NCBI RefSeq assembly: GCF_025398175.1
Contig: NZ_CP099734.1
Coordinates: 124,001 to 188,000, forward strand
DNA: 64,000 bases
Origin: Photobacterium sp. TY1-4
GTDB taxonomy: Bacteria > Pseudomonadota > Gammaproteobacteria > Enterobacterales > Vibrionaceae
Reading direction: 5' to 3'
Shown here: piece after piece, positions 17,909 through 27,968 of the stretch
How the letters are laid out: every line of letters starts with the position of its first letter
How positions within the stretch are numbered: position 1 is the stretch's first letter
The notes under the pieces: model-generated
Told to the model about the DNA's origin: nothing
Seen by the model: only the letters and a program-made list of their open reading frames with translations
Database searches by the model: none
Made by a program: the position numbers and the translations under genes

Positions 17909-20236
17909 TTACTTCTTCTTGGCGTTGGCAAAAGCCGCGGCAAAGGCGCCGCCCATCGCGCTGTTGTCCGGCTTGCCCGTGTTGCGAGCGCCTGCGTTGC
18001 GAGCGCCGGTCGGGCGGGCCTGGCCTTGCGGTTGCGGCTTGCGGGCTGGTTTGTCCTGGCCCGGCTCATCGCTGAGGCGCATCGACATACCGATCCGCTT
18101 GCGCTGCAGATCCACTTCCATCACCTTGACCTTGACGATGTCACCGGCCTTCACCACCTCGCGCGGATCCGAGACAAACTTGTCGGACAGCGCCGAGATA
18201 TGCACCAGACCATCCTGATGAACCCCGACATCGACAAAGGCACCGAAGTTGGTCACGTTGGTGATCACCCCTTCCAGCACCATGCCCGGGATCAGATCTT
18301 TGACCTCATGCACGCCTTCGGCGAAGGTGGCGGTCTTGAACTCCGGACGCGGGTCACGGCCCGGTTTGTCCAGCTCGCGAATGATGTCGGTGACGGTCGG
18401 CAGGCCGAACTGCGCATCGGTGTATTCGGCCGGTTTCAGACCCTTGAGGAAGTCACTGTTGCCGATAATGGCATCGAGCGCCTTGTCATTTGCAGCGGCG
18501 ATGTTTTTCACCACAGCGTAAGATTCCGGGTGCACCGCCGAGCTGTCGAGCGGGTTCTTGCCGTTCATGATCCGCAGGAAACCGGCACACTGTTCAAAGG
18601 CTTTCGGCCCCAGACGCGCCACTTTCTTCAGCGTGGTGCGGGCATCAAAGCGGCCGTTTTCATTCCGGTAGTTCACGATGTTCTGGGCGATAGTACCGTT
18701 CAGGCCGGCGACGCGGGTCAGCAGCGCCGCTGAGGCGGTATTCACATCGACGCCGACGGCGTTGACACAGTCTTCGACCACGGCATCAAGCCGCTTGGCC
18801 AGCATGCTCTGGCTGACATCGTGTTGGTACTGGCCCACCCCGATGGATTTTGGATCGATTTTCACCAGCTCGGCCAGCGGATCCTGCAGGCGGCGGCCGA
18901 TGGATACCGCGCCGCGCAGGGACACATCCAGGTTCGGGAATTCATTGGCAGCCAGCTCAGACGCGGAGTATACCGAGGCACCGGCCTCGCTCACCATCAC
19001 GCTCTGGACTTTCAGGTTGTTCTCTTTCAGCAGCGTGGCGACAAAGCTGTCGGTTTCCCGCGATGCGGTGCCGTTGCCGATGGCGATCAGATCGACGTTG
19101 TGCTTGGTGATCAGCGCCAGCACCGTTGCGGCCGATTGGGCCACCTGGCGTTGCGGCTGGTGCGGATAAATGGTTGCGGTATCAAGCAGCTTGCCGGTTT
19201 GATCGACCACGGCCACTTTACAGCCGGTGCGCAGACCCGGGTCCAGCGCCAGGGTGATACGCGGACCGGCCGGCGCGGCCATCAGCAAGTCTTTCAGGTT
19301 GTCGGCAAACACCTGCATGGCACCGTCTTCGGCTTTTTCGCGCAGGGCACTCAGCAGCTCGGTTTCCATGTGCATCAGGATTTTGATCCGCCAGGCCCAG
19401 CTGATCACCTGCTTGCGCCAGCTGTCGGCCGGTTGGGTGCCGAGGGTGATGCCGTAATGATCGGCGATCATCACTTCGCAGTAGGAGCCGCGGGTGCCCG
19501 CTTCCTGATTCGGATCGGCGTTGAGGGTCAGTTGCAGCACGCCCTCGTTGCGGCCGCGGAACAGCGCCAGGGCGCGGTGCGACGGGATGTTTTTCAGGGT
19601 TTCGCTGTACTCAAAGTAGTCTTTGAACTTGGCACCCTCTTGTTCTTTGCCGTCGACGACGGCGGCGCTCAGCTCGGCCTGCTGTTGCAGGTGGCGGCGG
19701 ATTTTATCCAGCAGCGCGGCATCTTCGGCAAAACGCTCCATCAGAATGGCGCGGGCACCGTCGAGGGCTGCTTTGGTATCCGCTACGCCTTTGTCAGCGG
19801 CAACAAAAGCTGCTGCCGCAGCTTCCGGTGACTGGCTCGGATCGGTCCACAGGCTGTCGGCCAGCGGCGCTAAGCCGGCTTCGATAGCAATCTGGCCTTT
19901 GGTGCGGCGCTTGGGTTTGTACGGCAGGTACAGATCTTCGAGCCGGGTTTTGCTGTCTGCGGCCTGGATTTCGGCTTCCAGCGCCGGGGTCAGCTTGTTC
20001 TGCTCACTGATGGATTTCAAAATCACCTGGCGGCGATCTTCCATTTCCCGCAGGTAACCGAGGCGGGACTCCAGGTTGCGCAGCTGGGTATCATCCAGCC
20101 CGCCGGTGACTTCCTTACGGTAACGGGCAATAAAAGGGACTGTATTGCCGTCATCGAGCAGGGTCACGGCGGCCGTGACTTGCTCTGGGCGTACCGCCAG
20201 TTCATGGGCAATCGTCTGGTTGATCGGGTTGCTCAT
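17909..20236 (-). CDS. tex: Tex/YhgF-family RNA-binding transcription accessory protein
   Basis: Tex is a large nucleic-acid-binding protein linked to transcription and RNA turnover. The 775-residue protein has the helical N-terminal domain, a YqgF RNase H-like domain ([19 protein letters not shown]), helix-hairpin-helix motifs ([37 protein letters not shown]) and a C-terminal S1 RNA-binding domain ([21 protein letters not shown]). A basic, glycine- and alanine-rich tail ends in FANAKKK. I start it at ATG 20236 ([13 protein letters not shown]); a longer frame to 20395 has no homology signature. In E. coli it neighbours greB; here 5 kb of other genes intervene. Confidence 0.95.
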   Translation of the reverse strand: MSNPINQTIAHELAVRPEQVTAAVTLLDDGNTVPFIARYRKEVTGGLDDTQLRNLESRLGYLREMEDRRQVILKSISEQNKLTPALEAEIQAADSKTRLEDLYLPYKPKRRTKGQIAIEAGLAPLADSLWTDPSQSPEAAAAAFVAADKGVADTKAALDGARAILMERFAEDAALLDKIRRHLQQQAELSAAVVDGKEQEGAKFKDYFEYSETLKNIPSHRALALFRGRNEGVLQLTLNADPNQEAGTRGSYCEVMIADHYGITLGTQPADSWRKQVISWAWRIKILMHMETELLSALREKAEDGAMQVFADNLKDLLMAAPAGPRITLALDPGLRTGCKVAVVDQTGKLLDTATIYPHQPQRQVAQSAATVLALITKHNVDLIAIGNGTASRETDSFVATLLKENNLKVQSVMVSEAGASVYSASELAANEFPNLDVSLRGAVSIGRRLQDPLAELVKIDPKSIGVGQYQHDVSQSMLAKRLDAVVEDCVNAVGVDVNTASAALLTRVAGLNGTIAQNIVNYRNENGRFDARTTLKKVARLGPKAFEQCAGFLRIMNGKNPLDSSAVHPESYAVVKNIAAANDKALDAIIGNSDFLKGLKPAEYTDAQFGLPTVTDIIRELDKPGRDPRPEFKTATFAEGVHEVKDLIPGMVLEGVITNVTNFGAFVDVGVHQDGLVHISALSDKFVSDPREVVKAGDIVKVKVMEVDLQRKRIGMSMRLSDEPGQDKPARKPQPQGQARPTGARNAGARNTGKPDNSAMGGAFAAAFANAKKK

Positions 20237-20400
20237 CCGTTCATTCTCTTGTTGTCGTTTGTGCCTCCATTCTACGGGTGAATGGGGCGGAGGCAAGTTG
20301 AGAACCGTCAGGTGTCTGTCAGTGTGACCCCGGTGCCGTGATTGCCCGGGGTCCGGCGACGGGGCGGTGATCCAGGGAGCATCAGTCCGGGGCAACTGGC

Positions 20401-21672
20401 TTAGAAGCGGTCGACCCGGAACGGGGCCGGATCGATGGCCGGTGGCTGACCGCGCAGCAGGCTGACCACCAGCTCGGCACTGACAGCTGCCTGGGTCAGC
20501 CCCAGGTGCTGGTTGCCGAAGGCAAACAGCAGGCGCGGGTGACTCGGGTGACGGTCAATCACCGGCAGGGAGTCCGGCAGCGTCGGCCGGTGGCCCATCC
20601 ATTCGCTGATTTTCAGGCTCGGGTCGGCCAAGTGCCGGAGTAACTGGCTGCTGTGGTGGCGTAGGGCTGCAAAGCCCCGGGCCAGCGGCGGCAGGGACAG
20701 GCCACCGATTTCGGTGATCCCGACCACCCGCAAGCCGCTGTCGAGCGGGCTCATAACAAAGCGGCGTTCGGCGGAGCCGATGGGATGGTTCAAGGTGAGA
20801 TGGTCAGCCTCAATTGTCAGGTGGTAGCCGCGCTCGGCTTCCAGCGGCACGGTGAGCCCGACTTGCTGCAACAACGCTTTGCTCCAGGCCCCGGTGCAGA
20901 TGATTGCCTGCTCAGCATGGAAACTGGCACCGTCAGCGGTCTCAAGCTGGATCCGGCCGGCTTGCGGGGTGATGTTGCGGATCTCCTGGCGAAGAAGCTG
21001 GCCGCCGCGGGCTTCAAACGCAGCCAGCAGGCATAGCGACAGCTGGTACGGGTCGCGGACCCGGCAGGCGTTCGGAAAAAACAGTGCGTGGCTGAGGCGC
21101 TCGGCCAGTGCCGGCTCCTTGGCGGCCAGCGCTTCGCCCTGCAGCAGCTCGGTCGGGATCCCCTGCTGGGCCAGAGATCGGGCATGGGCTCGGGCAGCCT
21201 CAAGCTTGTCGGGGGACTCCCATACCAGCAGATAGCCTGAGCGGACGAGTTGCTCGGTGGCGCCGATGTCGTCCAGGCAGCGCTGCCAGGCCGGAACTGC
21301 GGCCCGGTTCAGGGCCGTCAGGGCAGCCCGGCTGTGCGCAACGGCAGCCGGAGCGGCGGCGCGGATAAAGCGTGTCAGCCAGGGCAGGGCCCGGGGCAGG
21401 TAGCGCAGCGGCAGTGACAGCGGCCCGTTGGGATCGAGCCACATCGCCGGGGCGCTGGCCAACGTTGCCGGGGTGGCCAGCGGGTCGATGAGCTCGGTGG
21501 CCAGGTAGCCGGCATTGCCGAACGATGCGCCGGTACCCGGCGGGTTGCGGTCGATCAGGGTAACGGCATAGCCATGGCGCTGGGCTTCCAGCGCTGTACA
21601 GAGCCCGACGACACCGGCACCGAGGACCGCCAGTCGGCCCCGGGATGCTGCGGGTGAGGAGAGATTGGCCAT
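20401..21672 (-). CDS. FAD-dependent D-amino acid dehydrogenase/oxidase family protein
   Basis: A 423-residue DAO-family flavoprotein: the Rossmann motif [21 protein letters not shown] binds FAD near the N-terminus, [10 protein letters not shown] follows as in DadA, and the C-terminal [16 protein letters not shown]...[13 protein letters not shown] block is typical of D-amino acid dehydrogenases. It probably oxidises a D-amino or cyclic imino acid to the imine, passing electrons to quinone. ATG 21672 has AAGGA upstream; ATG 21702 overlaps the nhaC stop (ATGA) and would add ten residues. It is the last gene of an ornithine-cyclodeaminase-like/nhaC/dehydrogenase operon. The actual substrate cannot be read from the sequence. 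Confidence 0.8.
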   Translation of the reverse strand: MANLSSPAASRGRLAVLGAGVVGLCTALEAQRHGYAVTLIDRNPPGTGASFGNAGYLATELIDPLATPATLASAPAMWLDPNGPLSLPLRYLPRALPWLTRFIRAAAPAAVAHSRAALTALNRAAVPAWQRCLDDIGATEQLVRSGYLLVWESPDKLEAARAHARSLAQQGIPTELLQGEALAAKEPALAERLSHALFFPNACRVRDPYQLSLCLLAAFEARGGQLLRQEIRNITPQAGRIQLETADGASFHAEQAIICTGAWSKALLQQVGLTVPLEAERGYHLTIEADHLTLNHPIGSAERRFVMSPLDSGLRVVGITEIGGLSLPPLARGFAALRHHSSQLLRHLADPSLKISEWMGHRPTLPDSLPVIDRHPSHPRLLFAFGNQHLGLTQAAVSAELVVSLLRGQPPAIDPAPFRVDRF

Positions 21673-21698
21673 GGTTGGATTTCCTTCTGGTCGTTGAA

Positions 21699-23165
21699 TC
21701 ATTGGGAGGGCGCGGCAGCAGGCGCAGCATCGTCATCGCGTGTCGAGGTTTGCGGGACCTGCAGGGAGAACCAGCCGGTCTGGGCATAGAGGATGCCGAT
21801 TGCCGGGGACAGCCAGCAGGCAAACGCCAGCGGGATATACAACAGCGCGCTGTAATCGCCCGGGGTGACACTCAGGCCGAGGGTGCCCATCACAAAGGCG
21901 CCGCCGGCATTCCAGGGGATCAGCGGCGAGACCAGGGTGCCGCCTTCTTCAATGGCTCGCGACAGGTTGAGGCGGCTGTAGCCCAGTTTATCGTATTCCG
22001 GCCCGAACATCCGGCCCGGCAGGGCAATCGACAGATAGACATCACCGGAGACGGCATTGGTTGCAACGGAGGTCAGGATGGCATTGGTCTGCAAGCCGCG
22101 AAAACAACGGGTGGTGCGCATGATGGCGCCGACCACGGATTCCAGGCAGCCGGTGCGCTCCAGGGCGCCGCCGAAGGCGAGGGCGAACATCATCAGGGTG
22201 ATCACCCAGGTCATGGAAGAAACGCCGCCGCGGTTGAGCAGGCTGTCGAGGGCCTGGGTGCCGGTGTCGATTTGAAAGCCGCTGTGGGCAAAGGTCAGGA
22301 TTTCATTGAGGTTGTAGCCATACTGGTGGGCAGCCACTCCGGCGCCGAGGACAAAGCCGGTAAACAGCGCCGGAATGGGAGCGATTTTGCCAAACGCCAG
22401 CGCCATCACCACCACCAGCGGCAGCAGCGGCAGCAGACCCAGCGCAAAATGTGCTTCCAGTCCCTGGCGGATGTCGGTGATATGGGCCAGCTGCGACGGG
22501 TCGGCGCTGTTGGTGCCGCCGACAAACGCATAGATTGCCATGGCAATCAGCATCGCCGGGATGGTGGTCGGCATCATGTTGCGGATATGGGCAAACACAT
22601 TGGTCTCGGTCACCGCCGCGGCCAGATTGGTGGTATCGGACAGCGGGGAGACTTTATCGCCGAAAAAGGAGCCTGAGACCACGGCGCCGGCGGTCCAGTA
22701 AGCCGGGATCCCAAACGCATAACCGATGCCGACCAGCGCCAGGCCGACGGTACCGACTGTGGTCCAGCTTGATCCGATCGACAGCGAGACCAGCGAGCAG
22801 AGCAGCATGGTTGCGGCCAGAAACCAGCTTGGGTCGATCAGGGCCAGGCCGTAATAAATCAGGGTCGGGACGGTGCCGCTGGCAATCCAGGTACTGACCA
22901 GCATGCCGACTACAATCAGGGTGGCGATCGACGGCATGGCGATGTGCAGCACGCGAAACGCACCGGCTTCAATGTCCTGCCAGCGCAGCCCCTGATACCA
23001 GCCGACCAGGGCGGTGAGGGCAAAACCAATCGCCAGGGCGATATGGGGGGTAAAATCGTCGTAGTAGAAAATCTGGATCGCCAGCAAGCCAATGGTCAAA
23101 AGAATGGGGATCATGGCCACACCGAGGTGCGGGGTGGCGGTAAAGTCTGAATTTTTCTGTGTCAT
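21699..23165 (-). CDS. NhaC-family Na+/H+ antiporter or substrate antiporter
   Basis: A 488-residue polytopic protein of the NhaC family, with about twelve helices and the conserved central block containing GSFFGDKVSPLSDTTNLAAA and a glycine/serine-rich LSIGSSWTTVGTVG. Family members exchange Na+ for H+ or couple exchange to organic acids (for example malate-lactate MleN). Its place in an amino-acid catabolic operon suggests substrate or sodium exchange serving that pathway (inference). It lies 93 bases downstream of the ornithine cyclodeaminase-like gene and overlaps or abuts the dehydrogenase gene. Confidence 0.88.
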   Translation of the reverse strand: MTQKNSDFTATPHLGVAMIPILLTIGLLAIQIFYYDDFTPHIALAIGFALTALVGWYQGLRWQDIEAGAFRVLHIAMPSIATLIVVGMLVSTWIASGTVPTLIYYGLALIDPSWFLAATMLLCSLVSLSIGSSWTTVGTVGLALVGIGYAFGIPAYWTAGAVVSGSFFGDKVSPLSDTTNLAAAVTETNVFAHIRNMMPTTIPAMLIAMAIYAFVGGTNSADPSQLAHITDIRQGLEAHFALGLLPLLPLVVVMALAFGKIAPIPALFTGFVLGAGVAAHQYGYNLNEILTFAHSGFQIDTGTQALDSLLNRGGVSSMTWVITLMMFALAFGGALERTGCLESVVGAIMRTTRCFRGLQTNAILTSVATNAVSGDVYLSIALPGRMFGPEYDKLGYSRLNLSRAIEEGGTLVSPLIPWNAGGAFVMGTLGLSVTPGDYSALLYIPLAFACWLSPAIGILYAQTGWFSLQVPQTSTRDDDAAPAAAPSQ

Positions 23166-23258
23166 CGTGCTGCATCCTTACATCAATCGATCCCGGGCGA
23201 GCCCGGTTGCAGGCGGGAGCCGGCGTCAGAGCCCCGGCTCCCGGAGGGCTGACGGTAC

Positions 23259-24212
23259 TCAGGCGATGCTCTGGTAGGCCAGTATCGCGGCGGCGAGATC
23301 TTCGCGCGAATCGCCCACGGATTTAAAGGCCGTGATGGCCGTCTTCGGATCGGGCAAGGCCTGGCGGCCGGTGTGAGTGCCGCTGCACAGCTCGGCAAAG
23401 TCAGCGAGGATATGGTGCTCGTCGATGGCGCCATCCTGGATCGGCAGGATCAGCTCACCGGTTTCCGCCAAGGCGGCGGCTTTGACATCGACAAACAGCG
23501 CCGCCCGTTGCATGGCGTTGTTGTCGGCTTCGCGCATGGTCGGGGTGAAGCTGCCGACCAGATCGAGGTGGGCGCCGGGTTTGAGCCAGGCCCCTTGGAC
23601 GATCGGGGTGGTCGACAGGGTGGCACAGCTGATCAGATCGGCAGCTCTGGCCACGGTTTCAAGCTGGTCCAGCGGGCAAGCCTGTGCCTCAATGCCCTGG
23701 TCGCGCAGCTCGGTCGCCAGTTGCTCGGCGGCGGCCGGGTTGATATCCCAGATATGCACGGTGTCGATCGGGCGAACACTCATGTGGGCCGGGATCAGGC
23801 GGCGGGCGACCCGGCCGGCACCAACCATCAGCATGCAGCGGGTGTCTTCGCGTGACAGATAACGTGAAGCCAGCGCCGATGCGGCGGCCGTGCGGCGGGC
23901 GGTGAGCTCATTGCCGTCAATCTGGGCCAGCAGCTGCCCGGTCTGGCCGCAGCTCAGCAGGTAGTGGCTGCTCAGGCCCGGCAGGTTGCGGGCGCTGTTG
24001 CCGGGAAACACATTGACCTGCTTGACCCCGAGGTATTCGCCGGGCAGCCAGGCAGGCATCAGCAGCAGGGTGGCATCCGGATTCTCCGGCACCGACAGGG
24101 TATGGTGGTGGCGGATCGGTGCGACCACATCACGGGTAAACATGGTGCGTAGCGCCTCGATCAGCGGTTGCCACGGCAGTGCGTCCTGGACTTGGTTCTG
24201 GTTGAGTTGCAT
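23259..24212 (-). CDS. ornithine cyclodeaminase/mu-crystallin family protein
   Basis: A 317-residue NAD(P)-dependent enzyme of the OCD/mu-crystallin family. It shows the N-terminal substrate-binding domain with the lysine of YLGVKQVNVFPGN, the Rossmann segment MLMVGAGRVARRLIPAHMSV and the C-terminal LDLVGSFTPTMREADNNAM signature with a catalytic aspartate. Members act as ornithine cyclodeaminases, ketimine reductases, alanine dehydrogenases or pyrroline-2-carboxylate reductases. Beside a D-amino-acid dehydrogenase an imine reductase role is attractive: imine made by one enzyme reduced by the other. A GGAAGG site precedes ATG 24212. First gene of the operon, divergent from the AraC regulator. 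Confidence 0.85.
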   Translation of the reverse strand: MQLNQNQVQDALPWQPLIEALRTMFTRDVVAPIRHHHTLSVPENPDATLLLMPAWLPGEYLGVKQVNVFPGNSARNLPGLSSHYLLSCGQTGQLLAQIDGNELTARRTAAASALASRYLSREDTRCMLMVGAGRVARRLIPAHMSVRPIDTVHIWDINPAAAEQLATELRDQGIEAQACPLDQLETVARAADLISCATLSTTPIVQGAWLKPGAHLDLVGSFTPTMREADNNAMQRAALFVDVKAAALAETGELILPIQDGAIDEHHILADFAELCSGTHTGRQALPDPKTAITAFKSVGDSREDLAAAILAYQSIA

Positions 24213-24282
24213 TTCAGACTTCCTTCCCTGTTAATGTATTGTTATTTTATCGACAAATAAAACCGGGCATTTGCCTGAGACT

Positions 24283-25134
24283 ATGATGTTGTTAGCTCAG
24301 ACTCCTGAGCTGTTGCCAAGACGTGGAAAAGTGAGGGTTCGGGTGGAGCGTAGTCAGATCAGAAGGAATCTCATTGCCCGTCGGCAGGGCGATCATCAGC
24401 ATGGCTTTGCCCAAGTGTTGCTGGGCTGGCGCGGGCAGATGGCGTGTGAGTTTGAGCGTGAACAGGGCCAGATTGGCCATGGCGGGATTGCGATTGTTCC
24501 CGACAGTGCGCCGCATTTTTTCAATGGCCTGAGTGAAGACAGTGAGTTGCTGGTGATCGATCTGGCGCCGGCCGATCCGTATCTCCAGGCGCTGGAGCAG
24601 GCATGTGAGCAGCCACTGCTGACCACCCTGTTCAGCCAGCCGCATTTTCTGACCTTGGCTCCGGACAGCCAGCCGCTGCTTGATTTTGCGGCCCACCAGT
24701 TACGTCGCGCCGGTGAGCAGGTTAGCCCGCAGCTGCATTGTCAGCTGATCTCATTGTTCCTGACCCAGTTCGGGCAGATGTCCGCGGCGCCGGTAGCGCG
24801 GGTACTGACCTCCGGGCGCCTTGACGCGCGGACGCTCGATGCCTATCTCGACCGGCACCTGTCGTCTTCGCTGAGCAATGCCGCGATTGCCCAGGCGATG
24901 CATTTAAGTGAAAGCCATTTTTACTGCCTGTGCCAGCGCCAGTTCGGCATGACGCCTCAGCAATATGTGATGCAGCGGCGGATGCGGCGGGCGCGGCAGT
25001 TGCTGCTGGAGACCCAGATGCCTCTGACCGAGCTGGCTGCCGAAGTCGGCTTTGCCCAGCTGTCCGGCTTTTCCCGCGCCTACAAACGGTTCTACAGTCA
25101 AACGCCCAGCGTGACCCGGCGCCGGACGAATTAA
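24283..25134 (+). CDS. AraC-family transcriptional regulator
   Basis: A 283-residue regulator with an N-terminal cupin-like sensor domain (HQHGFAQVLLGWRGQMACEFE, then GIAIVPDSAPHFFNGLSEDSELLVIDL) and a C-terminal pair of helix-turn-helices (LSSSLSNAAIAQAMHLSESHFYCLCQRQFGMTP and LTELAAEVGFAQLSGFSRAYKRFYSQTPS). It is divergent from the ornithine cyclodeaminase-like operon across 70 bases and is the likely regulator of it. ATG 24283 is preferred over TTG 24271 in the same frame; no strong ribosome-binding site decides. Confidence 0.9.
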   Translation: MMLLAQTPELLPRRGKVRVRVERSQIRRNLIARRQGDHQHGFAQVLLGWRGQMACEFEREQGQIGHGGIAIVPDSAPHFFNGLSEDSELLVIDLAPADPYLQALEQACEQPLLTTLFSQPHFLTLAPDSQPLLDFAAHQLRRAGEQVSPQLHCQLISLFLTQFGQMSAAPVARVLTSGRLDARTLDAYLDRHLSSSLSNAAIAQAMHLSESHFYCLCQRQFGMTPQQYVMQRRMRRARQLLLETQMPLTELAAEVGFAQLSGFSRAYKRFYSQTPSVTRRRTN

Positions 25135-25190
25135 CCCGACGCGGCGGTTGCTGAGAAAGCGCGGGATGGCCGGGATGAATGGGGGCGGCG

Positions 25191-25661
25191 TTAGCGGTAG
25201 CGAATGCTGTTGACGAACCACTCTTTTTTGCCGGCCGGGGTGCTGACCTCAAACTCGTCATCGACTTCTTTTTTCAGCAGGGCTCGGGCCATTGGTGAGT
25301 CGATAGAAATGTAGTCGTTGCGGCCGTAGATCTCGTCCGGGCCGACAATGCGGAAGGTTTTCACCTCGCCGTCTTCGTTTTCAATTTCAACCCAGGCACC
25401 GAAGAAGACTTTGCCGTCCTGCTGCGGCGAGTAGTCGACGACCTGGACCAGCTCCAGGCGCTTGCGCAGGTAGCGCACCCGGCGGTCAATTTCGCGCAGG
25501 CGCTTTTTATTGTACTGATAATCCGCATTTTCACTGCGATCGCCGAGGCTGGCGGCCCAGGTGACTTTTTTGGTGACTTCCGGGCGCTCTTCCTTCCACA
25601 GGAAATCGAGCTCTTCTTTGAGCTTGGTGTATCCCTCACGCGTGATTAAGTTGGTTTTCAT
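25191..25661 (-). CDS. greB: transcription elongation factor GreB
   Basis: GreB enters the RNA polymerase secondary channel and stimulates cleavage of backtracked transcripts. The 156-residue protein has the N-terminal coiled coil with the acidic tip ASLGDRSENADYQYNKKRLREIDRR and the C-terminal FKBP-like domain (WVEIENEDGEVKTFRIVGPDE, SIDSPMARALLKKEVDDEFEV). The basic patch and KKVTWAASLGDRSENADY distinguish GreB from GreA. Convergent with the AraC gene. Confidence 0.97.
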   Translation of the reverse strand: MKTNLITREGYTKLKEELDFLWKEERPEVTKKVTWAASLGDRSENADYQYNKKRLREIDRRVRYLRKRLELVQVVDYSPQQDGKVFFGAWVEIENEDGEVKTFRIVGPDEIYGRNDYISIDSPMARALLKKEVDDEFEVSTPAGKKEWFVNSIRYR

Positions 25662-25801
25662 GGTGTGGATCCGAATCTGGTTGTTGGCTGCGTAAATCTT
25701 CTAACGCTTTGACTCGCAGGTCAATCTCCGCGCTTGCAGGGCGACGGTTCAGCATAAAATCGGGGAAAGCGGGAAAGCTGCAAATTGCGGTGGCGTCGAT
25801 G

Positions 25802-25834
25802 AAAAAGGCCACAGGGACAGTAGCCCCTGTGGCC
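25802..25834 (-). terminator. rho-independent terminator of the hydrolase-chemoreceptor operon
   Basis: GGCCACAGGG and CCCTGTGGCC form a perfect 10-bp stem with an 8-base loop. On the minus strand the stem is followed by TTTTT, 31 bases after the chemoreceptor stop. Confidence 0.88.
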
Positions 25835-25865
25835 TGGCTCGGATCAAGCGATGAACCGAGACGCG

Positions 25866-27968
25866 TTAGAACTTAAACTTGTTGAGCTTCTCTTCCACGT
25901 CGCTGGTTTGCGTCAGCATCCCTTGTGCTTCCTGGCTCGATGTTTCGGCACTTTGGGCGGCCTTGACGGTGATCTCGGTGATCGCATTGATGTTGCGGTT
26001 GATATCTTCCGTCACCTGATGCTGCTCCTCAGCCGCAGTGGCGATCTGGCAGATCATCTCCTGCATGGCAGCAGTGGTTGCCATCAACGCCTCAAGCTCC
26101 ACGACGGCCGTTTTGCTGCTGTCGATGCTGCTGCGGCTATAGGACTGGCCGTTGGAAATCGCTTCAACCGTCCGCTGGATCTGGCTCTGGAAGCGGTCAA
26201 TCATCTGCTGGATTTCTTGCGTCGAGTTTTGGGTCTTGGAGGCCAACTGGCGCACCTCATCGGCGACGACTGCAAACCCACGGCCATGCTCGCCCGCCCG
26301 GGCGGCTTCAATCGCGGCGTTCAGGGCCAGCAGGTTGGTCTGGTCGGAAATACTGCGGATCACCTCGAGAATGCTGCTGATCTGGTGGCTCTGGGTTTCC
26401 AGCTCCACAATCGTCTCCGTCGAGCGCTCCATTTCCTCGCCGAGCCGGCTGATCATGCTGGCGCTGTCATTGACAACATCGCTACAGCGGGTGATGGCCT
26501 GGTTGGCTTCCTCCACCGAGCTGGCCGTGTTGGCCACATTGTTGGCGACCTCGCTGGCGGTACAGGCCATCTCATTGATGGCGGTCGCGACCTGCTCTAA
26601 CTCCTGGCGCTGTTGCTGGACGCCCTGGTGCGAGGTTTCGGCGATCCCGGCCGAGCGGTTGGCGGCCATGTTCAGGTTGTCAACCGAGCCGGCAATATCC
26701 CGGATCATGCCCTGAAGCGACGCCATCAGGATATTTAGTCCATGCATGAGGGCGCCGGTTTCGTCTTTTCGGGTGACGTCCAGCCGGTAGGTCAGATCGC
26801 CACCGGCTTGACCGAGCTGGCGGACGATATCGACGACCTGTTGGATCGGGGTGGAAATCCGTTTGGCCATGATATATAGCACCGCCAGGGCAAAGAGAGA
26901 GATCACCACACCGGCGATCAGCTGGCTGTTCAGAAATTCCCCGAACGAGGTCTTCAGATCGCGTTCCAGGGCATGGATATCCTCAAGCAGCTCGGCTTTA
27001 GGAACCGATATCCACAGCATCCACGGGGTATCCGTATTCCCGACCCGAATCGGCGTCACCAGGCTGGAGAAGTCTTCGGTTGAGTTCCAGATTTGCTTGC
27101 CGGCCTGGAACTGGGCTTGGCGCTGGCTCCAGTCGCTCAACACCTCACCGAGCGGGGAAACCGGGTTGGTATCCCCGGCGACGACGCCGCGATAGGTGAT
27201 AATACTGATGTGGGAGTTCGGGCCGAATTTTTCGCGCTGCAGCTTGAGGGCCAGCTCGTTGATAAAGTTCACCGACAGATCAATCCCGAGCATGCCGATG
27301 GTCCGGCCGTTGACCTTGATCGGGGTCACCAGGTTGGCCATGAGCACCTGCTGGCCCTGGACATCATAGGCCCACGGGTCGATGAGGCAGCTGCGCCCGG
27401 TTTCCAGCGGGCACAGATACCATTCACTGACCCGGGTGCCGGTTTTGGTCCGGTCCTGGAGATAGAATCGATCGGAGTCCACCGATGAAGGCTTGAGCTG
27501 GTTATCGCTACTGCGGGTCCAGTAGACGTTGAACTGGCCTTTGCCGTCAATGGACTCATAAATGGCATCTTTGCCGTCCCAGGCATTGGGCTCGAACGCG
27601 ATATAGGCGCCGAGGAATTTCTGGTTTCCGGCCAGCAGATCCCGGACCATCAGTGAGAGCGCTTCGCGGCTCAGCCTGTCTGGGGTGTCCGTCGCGCTTG
27701 CCATGCCTGACACGACACTGGCCAGGGCTTCGGCCGAGTTCATGGCCACCGAGAGCTGGTTCTGGATCTGTTCGGAGTGAAATTTGCTGGTTTCTTCCAG
27801 AAGCTCGGTCAGCGTACTATCGGCAAACGCGTAGGTTTTGTTGTGCACCATGCCTTCCAGCTGGGTCGAGTATTTCTGCCCGACCAACAGGACCGCGACC
27901 AGTGAGAAAAACAGGCAGCTGGCCGCACCAAGAATGATTTGGTGACGGATGGATTTGAGTGACATCAT
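25866..27968 (-). CDS. methyl-accepting chemotaxis protein with periplasmic dCACHE-type sensor
   Basis: A 700-residue chemoreceptor. A first membrane helix (about 10-30) is followed by a 300-residue periplasmic domain of the double-CACHE type ([51 protein letters not shown]), a second helix ([19 protein letters not shown]), a HAMP domain and a cytoplasmic signalling domain with the invariant hairpin [20 protein letters not shown]. Ligand unknown; dCACHE domains often bind amino acids, amines or organic acids. Its ATG 27968 overlaps the stop of the GDSL hydrolase gene (ATGA), so the two are translationally coupled. Confidence 0.93.
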   Translation of the reverse strand: MMSLKSIRHQIILGAASCLFFSLVAVLLVGQKYSTQLEGMVHNKTYAFADSTLTELLEETSKFHSEQIQNQLSVAMNSAEALASVVSGMASATDTPDRLSREALSLMVRDLLAGNQKFLGAYIAFEPNAWDGKDAIYESIDGKGQFNVYWTRSSDNQLKPSSVDSDRFYLQDRTKTGTRVSEWYLCPLETGRSCLIDPWAYDVQGQQVLMANLVTPIKVNGRTIGMLGIDLSVNFINELALKLQREKFGPNSHISIITYRGVVAGDTNPVSPLGEVLSDWSQRQAQFQAGKQIWNSTEDFSSLVTPIRVGNTDTPWMLWISVPKAELLEDIHALERDLKTSFGEFLNSQLIAGVVISLFALAVLYIMAKRISTPIQQVVDIVRQLGQAGGDLTYRLDVTRKDETGALMHGLNILMASLQGMIRDIAGSVDNLNMAANRSAGIAETSHQGVQQQRQELEQVATAINEMACTASEVANNVANTASSVEEANQAITRCSDVVNDSASMISRLGEEMERSTETIVELETQSHQISSILEVIRSISDQTNLLALNAAIEAARAGEHGRGFAVVADEVRQLASKTQNSTQEIQQMIDRFQSQIQRTVEAISNGQSYSRSSIDSSKTAVVELEALMATTAAMQEMICQIATAAEEQHQVTEDINRNINAITEITVKAAQSAETSSQEAQGMLTQTSDVEEKLNKFKF

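Noticed and set aside
18821..19831. 336-codon plus-strand frame opposite tex
   Set aside because: Antisense shadow of tex; the tex protein matches a known family over its whole length.
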